Assembly: GCA_013205605.1 (NCBI GenBank)
Contig: JABMMK010000345.1
Coordinates: 1 to 5,442, forward strand
Reading direction: 5' to 3'
Source of the DNA: Cytophagales bacterium
GTDB lineage: Bacteria > Bacteroidota > Bacteroidia > Cytophagales > Spirosomataceae
DNA: 5,442 nt
In this document: piece after piece, positions 1-5,442 of the stretch
Numbering within the stretch: the stretch's first letter is position 1
Layout: the number at the start of each line of letters is the position of its first letter
Position numbers and translations under genes: made by a program
The notes under the pieces: generated by a model
Told to the model about the DNA's origin: nothing
The model's input: only the letters and a program-made list of their open reading frames with translations
Database searches by the model: none

Positions 1-112
1 CTATTTATTGAATTCTAAGGGCCTCTGATTTAATTCTCAATCATCGCTTTCTTACATTTCGCTTATTGTAATTGATCATCTAAGAGGTATATAACTTCCT
101 CCAAATTACAGG

Positions 113-508
113 ATGATGTTTAGACTACAAGAACAGTTTCAGCTTGAACCCAATCAAAACATCATTATCGAAGGTACACCGAATGACCTAACCTACATGA
201 TTACCCTTTTGTGGTGCTTACAAAATGGAAGTATAGGATTTGAAAACGAGAAAGATGGTGATTGCAAGTTTGTTAATCGGAGGGATATCAATAAGTTTGA
301 CGACGAACAAATAAACCCAAGGGTAAAATACCCTTGGGTTATATGCAATCCTACTTCTAAATTATTTTTTCACAAACCCCCAACACAAACTATCGTTAAA
401 CGCCTCCCAGTAAACCAGCACTTCCCTGAAGTGCATAGACTATTTTGGCAAATTTTGTCTTTAATTCAATTAATTTTTCCAAGGCTTCGAGCGCTTTATT
501 CTCTCTAG
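113..508 (+). CDS. Uncertain hypothetical protein (open frame, possibly a gene remnant)
   Basis: I do not recognise this 131-codon frame. Residues 1-66 (starting MMFRLQEQFQLEPNQNIIIE) look like ordinary protein, with mixed hydrophobic and charged residues and a short hydrophobic stretch around TYMITLLWCL. From about residue 68 the frame reads through the 314-340 hairpin, and from about residue 95 it lies antisense to the 3' end of the tolC-like gene (113 nt overlap), where the sequence is better explained by that gene. No good ribosome binding site is visible; only a weak AGGA directly precedes the ATG pair. There is no TAnnTTTG promoter match upstream. It may be a real small gene with an unusual convergent overlap, the 5' fragment of a decayed gene that now ends by chance, or a spurious frame. 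No transmembrane segment or signal peptide stands out. Confidence 0.28.
   Translation: MMFRLQEQFQLEPNQNIIIEGTPNDLTYMITLLWCLQNGSIGFENEKDGDCKFVNRRDINKFDDEQINPRVKYPWVICNPTSKLFFHKPPTQTIVKRLPVNQHFPEVHRLFWQILSLIQLIFPRLRALYSL
314..340 (-). terminator. Hairpin terminator of the export operon
   Basis: A perfect inverted repeat pairs AACCCAAGGGTA (314-325) with TACCCTTGGGTT (329-340) around a 3-nt loop; an 11-bp stem with a 5-nt loop is equally possible. Read on the minus strand it lies 55 nt after the stop codon of the tolC-like gene and is followed by the moderately T-rich run TATTTGTT, as expected of an intrinsic terminator. In the plus direction the sequence after the stem (ATATGCAATCC) is not T-rich, so it is mainly a minus-strand terminator, although the stem itself is symmetric. 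Confidence 0.68.
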
Positions 509-1781
509 AGTTGATTAAAAAGAGGGATGATTCCCCATTGTTAAATCGGCTCTCCTCCGCTTTCACTAAGGCTATTAAATTTTTATTGGTGGCTTCCTGT
601 GTCAAAATTTGTTTGCGTAAAGCAATCATTTCATTGTGGTAGGATTTGATTTTTATTTCGATCGACCTTCTTTTTTGGTCCTGAAATAATGATTCATCTT
701 GGAGCTTTAATTTTGCTTTTTGGTACTCCGCTCTTCCCTGAGAAAATCGAAGTGGTATTTCAACTTTCAGCCCATACTGAAAATTATTTTCAAACAAGGG
801 CGCGGTAAAAAAAGGAGTTTGATTTAAGGTAATTTGATTGTATTGTAAATCAACTTTGGGCAACAAGCCTTGGAATTTCAACCTTTTATCCACTTGTAAA
901 GCTGAAATTTTAAGGGAATAAATTTGAAGTTCAGGGTGATTTTTCATCGCCTGGTCGATTAAATCTGTCAATGAAAAATTAGCCCCTTGGATAGATTCAA
1001 GGGATTCAGACGGGATTATGTGATAAGGTATCTGAATCGGCACATTGTTTTCCCACCATAAAAATGCGGATAAATCTAAGGCCGCATTTTGAAATTCAAG
1101 CCATTTCGCTTCTGCAATATTGGAGAAGTATTGTTGCTGGCTAGCCGCCTCTAAGGTATCGATGGCCGGCCTCTCGCCAAACTCAAAACTCTTCTTCGTT
1201 AGGGATTGTCGGTCTACCGCCACCTTTAAATTTTGCTTCACCGTTTCATAAACACGATACGATTTAACCCAATTCCAATATGCCGCCATCGCATCTACGA
1301 TGATTTGATTGATCACATTTCGCTGCTCTTGTACAGCCATTTGGTTGAATATCTTGGCTTGGATTAGCGTCGCTCTGCGCTTATCCATCACTAAGTTTCG
1401 TACCAAAGGAATCGAAATTCCCAAATAGCTAGTTTGCCCTAAGCTCTGTTCTGGATTTAACCGCGACCCATTTAAAAATTCCACCCCACCAGAAATTTCA
1501 ATGCCATACCAAGTAGGAATTGTCAGATTCGGCGATTGATGTAAGTAATAATTCTTTCCATCTAATGTTTTTTGACTCGAATATTGGCTAAATATGGGAT
1601 CAAAATTTCCTTTGGCTGCCAGGATATTTGCTTGGGAAGCTTGAATCCCAATAAATGCTTGCTTAGCTATTGGATGATACTTTTGAACCATTAAAAGAAC
1701 TTCATCTGAATGCAAGGTCTTCAAACTATCTTGAGAAAATAGTTGGATTGAAATCAGTAAAAACCCTATTATTTTTTTCAT
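396..1781 (-). CDS. TolC-family outer-membrane channel protein
   Basis: Outer-membrane duct of a tripartite export system, expected to trimerise into a barrel and periplasmic tunnel that docks with the HlyD-type protein encoded upstream. The 461 residues match the usual size of TolC-like proteins. Residues 1-16 (MKKIIGFLLISIQLFS) form a signal peptide with probable cleavage before QDS. The family's two-fold internal repeat can be followed: helical and strand parts of the first half lie at about 25-240 (YWNWVKSYRVYETVKQNL at 168-185, FGERPAIDTLEAASQQQ at 201-217) and of the second at about 270-461 (NHPEL at 281-285, VEIPLRFSQGRAEYQKAKLKL at 340-360, ESRFNNGESSLFLINSREN at 410-428). The ATG overlaps the TGA of the hlyD-like gene in ATGA (1778-1781), implying translational coupling. 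No N-terminal Cys lipobox is present, so it is not an OprM-like lipoprotein. Substrate cannot be told from this protein. Family assignment is firm. Confidence 0.93.
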   Translation of the reverse strand: MKKIIGFLLISIQLFSQDSLKTLHSDEVLLMVQKYHPIAKQAFIGIQASQANILAAKGNFDPIFSQYSSQKTLDGKNYYLHQSPNLTIPTWYGIEISGGVEFLNGSRLNPEQSLGQTSYLGISIPLVRNLVMDKRRATLIQAKIFNQMAVQEQRNVINQIIVDAMAAYWNWVKSYRVYETVKQNLKVAVDRQSLTKKSFEFGERPAIDTLEAASQQQYFSNIAEAKWLEFQNAALDLSAFLWWENNVPIQIPYHIIPSESLESIQGANFSLTDLIDQAMKNHPELQIYSLKISALQVDKRLKFQGLLPKVDLQYNQITLNQTPFFTAPLFENNFQYGLKVEIPLRFSQGRAEYQKAKLKLQDESLFQDQKRRSIEIKIKSYHNEMIALRKQILTQEATNKNLIALVKAEESRFNNGESSLFLINSRENKALEALEKLIELKTKFAKIVYALQGSAGLLGGV

Positions 1782-3076
1782 TTTTTAGAAGTGAATGAAT
1801 AATAATCAGGAGGGAATCCATTAATATTTCGCCATAATTCATACCAAATAGGAACATTTTTAAGCAGCGCAATTCCTTGGGCTCCTCCTCCTATTTTCAC
1901 TTGCTCTGGCCATGGACGATCTTGTAAATCTTCAGCGACCAGAGCTCTAAACATACCATTAGGACTTATTGAATTTTCAATGGCCATAACTTTACCTCCA
2001 AACGTCCCATAGCTTTGATTAGGCCAACCGCTAAATATGATGGCGGGAAAACCATCAAACATAAAACGAACCTTTTGACCTTTTGAAATAAGCGGTAGGT
2101 CAACGGGCCTAACAAACATTTCAACGGCATAATTAACTTTAGGAGGAACAATGCTCATCAAGTCTTCCCCTTCCTTTATCACTTCTCCTAAACCAGCCTT
2201 TTTTGCTTGAGTTATTTGACCATCTTGAGGTGCAAGAATGATATACATGCCATTTCTAATTCGATAATTGCTGACTTGGTTTTCGAGTTTCGCCACCTCG
2301 CCTTTTCCCACTTCTATGGTCCCAAGACTCTGTAATCTCTCCGCCTCAGCTTTATTGATTTTTTCATTATACTCTTGCTCCACGCCTCTTAGCTCAATTT
2401 TTGTGTTGACAATTTCCTGCACGGTTTGCTCTAATTTATTTTCAGCCACTGTTTTTTTGGCTTGAGCATTTTGAAAAACTACATTTCTTTGTTGGAACTG
2501 CGTTTGTGAAACTAAACCCTGTTCATACATTTTTTGCTGACGCTCGTATTGATTTTTCGCTAAATTAAACTCGTTATTTGCTGCAATGATTTCTGCCTTC
2601 TCGCCCTCTAGTTTATTCTCTAATTGCTTTAACTTATTGCCTATCTGCTCAATTTTCAACTTTCTCCCATTTTGCAAATTTTGAATTTGTGCTCCTGTCA
2701 CATTCACTTTGCTCTTATAATAAGAAATAGCGCCCTTTTTTGCGTCGACTTGTTGCTCAGTGCGGTTCACCAAATTAGGATCCAAATAATCCTCTTTGAT
2801 CTCAGAAATTTGAATTAACGTATCTCCTTTTTTTACAATATCCCCTTCCCGAACCCACCATTTCATTATTTTACCAGGAATCGGAGAATTCACTACTTGA
2901 GGTCGTTGCTCTTGGAAAAGACTTGTCACCTTGCCTTTGGCTTTAATATTTTGTGTCCATGGAAGAAATAAACTGGCCAAGAATATTCCCAAAATAATTA
3001 ATAGCCACCTATTTAAATAGCTCTTTTTATCGTGCAAATACACATGCTTAAAAGACTTAAAAAAGTGATCCGCCAT
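1778..3076 (-). CDS. HlyD-family membrane fusion (periplasmic adaptor) protein
   Basis: Adaptor linking the inner-membrane ABC protein to the outer-membrane channel. Order of parts in the 432 residues: a short basic cytoplasmic segment (1-23), one transmembrane helix (about 24-40, WLLIILGIFLASLFLPW), a first lipoyl half-motif (about 62-93, with SPIPGKI and VREGDIVKKGDTLIQI), a long charged coiled-coil hairpin (about 104-270, rich in Q, K, E and N), the second lipoyl half (about 278-310, IILAPQDGQITQAKKAG and GEVIKEGEDLMSIVP), then the beta-barrel and membrane-proximal region (about 315-432). The single N-terminal anchor and long hairpin fit type I secretion adaptors better than lipid-anchored RND adaptors. 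The ATG lies three bases after the TAA of the ABC gene and in the same frame (TAA-TAT-ATG), and the next gene overlaps its stop by 4 bp, so the three are surely one operon. No Shine-Dalgarno sequence is evident; coupling from the upstream gene probably drives initiation. Confidence 0.95.
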   Translation of the reverse strand: MADHFFKSFKHVYLHDKKSYLNRWLLIILGIFLASLFLPWTQNIKAKGKVTSLFQEQRPQVVNSPIPGKIMKWWVREGDIVKKGDTLIQISEIKEDYLDPNLVNRTEQQVDAKKGAISYYKSKVNVTGAQIQNLQNGRKLKIEQIGNKLKQLENKLEGEKAEIIAANNEFNLAKNQYERQQKMYEQGLVSQTQFQQRNVVFQNAQAKKTVAENKLEQTVQEIVNTKIELRGVEQEYNEKINKAEAERLQSLGTIEVGKGEVAKLENQVSNYRIRNGMYIILAPQDGQITQAKKAGLGEVIKEGEDLMSIVPPKVNYAVEMFVRPVDLPLISKGQKVRFMFDGFPAIIFSGWPNQSYGTFGGKVMAIENSISPNGMFRALVAEDLQDRPWPEQVKIGGGAQGIALLKNVPIWYELWRNINGFPPDYYSFTSKK

Positions 3077-3079
3077 ATA

Positions 3080-4729
3080 TTATTCTAAAATAACACCGTT
3101 TTTAATTTCAAATGTCGCAGTACATTTCTGAATATACTCAGCATCATTTGTAGCAATAATCACAGTGGAATTAGGTAATTCATTCAAAAAATAATCCTTC
3201 ATTTTAACCTGTAATTCATTTGGCAAACCATTCCAGGGCTCTTCCAACAAAAGCAAGGATTTTTTGCCAACGGTAGCCCTTATTAATAAAATTTTCTTTT
3301 TAAGCGACTCCGAAAGTTTTTTACCCATCGGATCCAAAAGAGTATCAAAGCCCAAAGGGAAATAATGTAGAAAATTCGAAAAGCCTAATTTATTTGCTTG
3401 TTGAATGATCATATCTGTACTTATATCCGCCAGGCCCAACGTAATGTTCTCCATTAATGTGCCCATAAAAATTTCATGCCCCTGTAAATATGTTCCTACC
3501 TGCTTTCGATATTCACTCTTATTTAAATTTTGTATGGGAATTTGATTGATTAAAAGTGAGCCGACAAAATCTGTATAATTTCCTGTTAACATCCTTAAAA
3601 AAATAGATTTTCCTGATCCTTGAGATCCATGGACGCCTATTTTAGCGCCCTTTTCAATGGCCAAATTAACATGTTTTAATAGGGGTTTATCCATTTCGAA
3701 TTCAAATGAAAAATCGATGAAATTAATTTGAACCCCATGGGATAATGCATTTAAAGTTTCGCCTTCATTTTTTTCAAGGGGCGAATCCGTGATGATTGCC
3801 AACTTCTCTAGTCCAGTGGCCAGGTCATAAAAACTTTCTAAGCTAATGATCAATTTCTCTACCGCATTAATAACCATGATAATCACAATTTCAACAGCTA
3901 TAAATTCGCCAACATTAAGTTGTTGATCTACTAATAAAACAGCGCCAATAGTCAACATTGCCAAGGTCATGCAAACCTTAAAAAAAACAAGAATTTTGTA
4001 TTGAAATAAAAGTACTTTGAAATGTTTTGTCCGTGCGCCTAAATAGCCCATCACCTGCTGATCAGTTTTATGAATGGCTAAATCGGGCTCACTAAATTTT
4101 ATTGATTTTAAGGTCCGAGCCATTTCTCCAAACCAAGACGCTACCGCATACTTATACTTACTTTCAGCCAAACTGGTAGAAAGTCCCGGCTTGCTCGTAT
4201 TAAACAATATCAACCAAATCACTAACACCTGTATAACCCCCCAAACAATAAAAAATGGATGATAAAAAGATAATAAAAGTAAGCCCAGAACGATCTGAAT
4301 ACTTGCAATAGGTAGATCTAATAAAATTTTTGAAAAGCTTTTTTGAACAGTTGCCGTTTCAAAAAAATGATTTGCTTTCTCTGGAAGATAATATGAGTCC
4401 CATTTTTTCAAATCAAATCGGGGAATCTTTGTCACAAACTCAAATGAATAATCAGCAAAAATTTGCTGTTGGACTTTTTCAATTAACCTCATTTGGTTTA
4501 TTTGAAGTAAGCCCACAATTACTACACCCAAAACCACCAAAAATATAAGTACATAAATGGACGTGACCATCGTGGCACCAAGCGCAAACCCAACAATGGC
4601 CTGAACACCAAGAGGCAAACTCAGCTGGACCAAACCCGAAAAAGCAGAAAAAAGGTAAATGCCCCAAACCTCCTTTTTATGAAGTTTTGTCAAATGGCCT
4701 ATCCGATTTACAGCTGAAAGAAAATCCAT
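3080..4729 (-). CDS. ABC exporter half-transporter with a divergent ATPase domain
   Basis: Inner-membrane energy-coupling component of the export system: a type I ABC exporter fold with an N-terminal membrane domain and C-terminal nucleotide-binding domain, 549 residues. Hydrophobic segments fall at roughly 22-50, 54-77, 138-157, 159-177, 244-267 and 273-296, consistent with six helices. The ATPase domain covers about 333-549. Walker A is intact (GSQGSGKS, 368-375) and the Q-loop Gln is present (Q416 in TYLQGHEIF). The rest is degenerate: the signature is LSESL (472-476) rather than LSGGQ, Walker B reads LLLLEE (E496 in place of Asp, E497 in the catalytic position), the D-loop is WNGLP (499-503) with Pro for Asp, and the H-loop residue is N528 (IATND). 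No C39 peptidase or similar domain precedes the membrane part, unlike bacteriocin exporters. The start is firm: the codon immediately upstream is an in-frame TAA and the next Met is residue 54. First gene of the operon. Homodimerisation is assumed. Family is firm; substrate and activity are not. Confidence 0.93.
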   Translation of the reverse strand: MDFLSAVNRIGHLTKLHKKEVWGIYLFSAFSGLVQLSLPLGVQAIVGFALGATMVTSIYVLIFLVVLGVVIVGLLQINQMRLIEKVQQQIFADYSFEFVTKIPRFDLKKWDSYYLPEKANHFFETATVQKSFSKILLDLPIASIQIVLGLLLLSFYHPFFIVWGVIQVLVIWLILFNTSKPGLSTSLAESKYKYAVASWFGEMARTLKSIKFSEPDLAIHKTDQQVMGYLGARTKHFKVLLFQYKILVFFKVCMTLAMLTIGAVLLVDQQLNVGEFIAVEIVIIMVINAVEKLIISLESFYDLATGLEKLAIITDSPLEKNEGETLNALSHGVQINFIDFSFEFEMDKPLLKHVNLAIEKGAKIGVHGSQGSGKSIFLRMLTGNYTDFVGSLLINQIPIQNLNKSEYRKQVGTYLQGHEIFMGTLMENITLGLADISTDMIIQQANKLGFSNFLHYFPLGFDTLLDPMGKKLSESLKKKILLIRATVGKKSLLLLEEPWNGLPNELQVKMKDYFLNELPNSTVIIATNDAEYIQKCTATFEIKNGVILE

Positions 4730-4745
4730 TTATCTATATTTTTTA

Positions 4746-4753
4746 CAAAGATA
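4746..4753 (-). promoter_or_regulatory. Putative -7 promoter element of the export operon
   Basis: On the minus strand these bases read TATCTTTG, matching the Bacteroidetes sigma-A -7 consensus TAnnTTTG. Transcription would start near 4740, giving a leader of only about 10-12 nt before the ATG at 4729. No TTTG-type -33 element is seen at the expected distance (about 4773-4780); instead that position is covered by the palindromic operator candidate. A weak -33 is common in this phylum, so the call rests mainly on the -7 match and its position. Confidence 0.5.
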
Positions 4754-4766
4754 TAATATTTTTTGT

Positions 4767-4787
4767 TATAATAGTATTACTATTGTA
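4767..4787. promoter_or_regulatory. Near-palindromic operator candidate for the TetR-type regulator
   Basis: The core AATAGTA-T-TACTATT (4770-4784) is a perfect inverted repeat with 7-bp arms around one central base. Allowing one mismatch (T4769/G4785) the symmetry extends to 10-bp arms over 4767-4787. The size and odd-centred dyad symmetry suit a TetR-family dimer. It sits directly upstream of the operon's -7 element, over the expected -33 region, where a bound repressor would block RNA polymerase. AT-rich DNA produces chance palindromes, but the G/C positions inside the arms are symmetric as well. Confidence 0.5.
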
Positions 4788-4818
4788 TAAAATAAATAAA
4801 TAATTAAATATAATAATT

Positions 4819-4831
4819 TTACTATTACTAT
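4819..4831. repeat. TACTAT tandem pair, possible second regulator half-sites
   Basis: TACTAT occurs twice in tandem (4820-4825 and 4826-4831), preceded by T4819. It is the same hexamer as the right arm of the dyad at 4770-4784. The longer word TTACTATT recurs at 4777-4784 and 4819-4826, exactly 42 bp apart, about four helical turns. The pair abuts and overlaps the -7 element of the regulator gene (4829-4836), so binding here would fit autoregulation. Low-complexity coincidence cannot be excluded. Confidence 0.35.
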
Positions 4832-4836
4832 ATTTG
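4829..4836 (+). promoter_or_regulatory. Putative -7 promoter element of the TetR-type gene
   Basis: TATATTTG matches the Bacteroidetes -7 consensus TAnnTTTG. A start of transcription near 4842 would leave a leader of roughly 13-15 nt before the ATG at 4856. No clear TTTG -33 element lies 19-21 bp upstream, where the DNA is plain A/T (around 4804-4810). Together with the element at 4746-4753 it forms a divergent promoter pair with the operator candidate in between. Confidence 0.5.
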
Positions 4837-4855
4837 ATTTATAAATTTAAAATAC

Positions 4856-5442
4856 ATGGACTTCCAACTGAGTTTTAAGGTCAACGAACATATCTATTTG
4901 CGCGATCCCGAATCTTCGGAATTAGGTAAAAAAATTGTGAAAAATGCGATTGATTTAATTTATGAGCTGGGTTTCGAGCATTTTACCTTTAAAAAATTAG
5001 CCACGAAAATGTCCACAACCGAGGCGTCTATTTATCGGTATTTTGAAAACAAACACCGATTACTTTTATATATTTTGAACTGGTATTGGTCTTACATGGA
5101 GTTTCTTGTTGATTTTACCATGCAAAATATCCAAGATCCGAAAGAGAAGTTAGTTAAGATTCTCACTTTGTTTACGCAAAGTTTACCCGAAAGTGTAGGC
5201 CAATTAGATTACAACAAATCCTATTTAAACCAAATTGTCCTATCTGAAAGCAGTAAAGTTTACCTGATAAAAGAAGTGAAGGAAATCAATTCCTATCAAG
5301 TTTTTAAACCTTACAAAGACTTATGTAACAAAATTTCGGAGGTCATGCTAAGCTTAAATCCCACATATGCTTATGCTAGATCTCTAAGTAGCACCTTGAT
5401 AGAAACAGCGCATAGCCAACAATATTTTAGCAAGAATTTGCC
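4856..5442 (+). CDS. TetR/AcrR-family transcriptional regulator, 3' end cut off by the window
   Basis: DNA-binding regulator, probably a repressor of the divergent export operon. 195 complete codons are visible with no stop. After an N-terminal extension (MDFQLSFKVNEHIYLRDPES, 1-20) comes the TetR helix-turn-helix at about 22-70: KKIVKNAIDLIYELGFEHFTFKKLATKM (25-52), with the recognition helix region TTEASIYRYFENKHRLLL (54-71), where SIYRYFENK closely follows the family pattern. Residues 72-195 form the variable helical ligand-binding and dimerisation region, with no recognisable ligand motif. TetR proteins are usually around 190-220 residues, so only the tail is likely missing. The ATG is fixed by an in-frame TGA at 4835-4837 with no other start codon between. 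No Shine-Dalgarno sequence is seen; the leader is A/T only. A TetR gene head to head with a transporter operon is a classic repressor-target arrangement; the inducer cannot be inferred. Confidence 0.93.
   Translation, partial: MDFQLSFKVNEHIYLRDPESSELGKKIVKNAIDLIYELGFEHFTFKKLATKMSTTEASIYRYFENKHRLLLYILNWYWSYMEFLVDFTMQNIQDPKEKLVKILTLFTQSLPESVGQLDYNKSYLNQIVLSESSKVYLIKEVKEINSYQVFKPYKDLCNKISEVMLSLNPTYAYARSLSSTLIETAHSQQYFSKNL

Noticed and set aside
1..112. Possible 3' end of an upstream gene (frame 1 reads LFIEF then TAA at 16-18) and a weak inverted repeat around 8-40 (TTGA-ATT against AATT-CTCAA).
   Set aside because: Five codons are too few to support a gene, and the repeat has short interrupted arms without a T-tract. 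I see nothing firm in this stretch.
445..642. Plus-strand 65-codon open frame inside the channel gene.
   Set aside because: It lies wholly antisense to a well-supported gene, with no ribosome binding site or promoter, and looks like a by-product of that gene's codon pattern.
1966..2151. Minus-strand 61-codon frame inside the adaptor gene.
   Set aside because: It is an out-of-frame shadow of the conserved C-terminal half of the HlyD-type protein.
3980..3987. Run of eight identical bases (A on +, T on the coding strand) inside the ABC gene, a possible phase-variation tract.
   Set aside because: It encodes an ordinary Val-Phe-Phe-Lys membrane stretch in an AT-rich gene, and similar A/T runs of 7 occur elsewhere (for example 1772-1778). 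Length alone does not support slippage control.
4330..4548. Plus-strand 72-codon frame antisense to the membrane domain of the ABC gene; a short minus-strand frame at 4479-4667 also overlaps there.
   Set aside because: Both lie inside the confidently assigned ABC exporter, whose membrane-domain sequence explains the DNA; neither has its own start signals.
4730..4855. The AT-rich intergenic stretch as a replication origin or riboswitch leader.
   Set aside because: There are no DnaA-box-like repeats, and the predicted leaders are only about 10-15 nt, too short for a structured RNA. A divergent promoter region explains it.

Overview
The window holds a compact, apparently complete three-gene export operon on the minus strand, read from about 4740 down to about 314, and a divergently transcribed TetR-type regulator that runs off the right edge. 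The DNA is AT-rich, start sites lack clear Shine-Dalgarno sequences, and both divergent promoters carry a match to the Bacteroidetes -7 consensus TAnnTTTG. Together with the look of the proteins this points to a member of the Bacteroidota, perhaps a Cytophagales-like or related group. The lineage is an inference; no taxonomic marker gene is present.

Layout from left to right. Positions 1-112 show nothing I can support. Positions 113-508 (+) hold an open frame of uncertain reality whose 3' part runs through a strong hairpin and into the convergent tolC-like gene. A 12-bp stem hairpin at 314-340 is the likely terminator of the export operon. Then, on the minus strand, come a TolC-type outer-membrane channel (396-1781), a HlyD-type membrane fusion protein (1778-3076) and a half-size ABC exporter (3080-4729). 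The first pair overlaps by 4 bp and the second is separated by 3 bp, so the three are almost certainly cotranscribed and co-translated. The 126-bp intergenic region 4730-4855 has two opposing -7 elements, a near-palindromic 21-bp operator candidate and TACTAT repeats. The TetR-family gene begins at 4856 (+) and is open to the end of the window (195 codons visible).

Together the three transporter proteins have the parts of a type I secretion or tripartite efflux machine: inner-membrane ABC protein, periplasmic adaptor, outer-membrane duct. The exporter lacks an N-terminal C39 peptidase or peptidase-like domain, and no cargo gene is visible, so the substrate is unknown. The regulator probably represses the operon and itself from the shared intergenic region.

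The most unusual point is the ATPase domain of the ABC protein. Its Walker A and Q-loop are intact, but the signature motif reads LSESL instead of LSGGQ, the Walker B Asp is Glu, the D-loop Asp is Pro and the switch His is Asn. Since no other ABC subunit is encoded here, this machine either works with a strongly divergent ATPase, pairs with an ATPase encoded elsewhere, or uses the domain in a non-canonical way.
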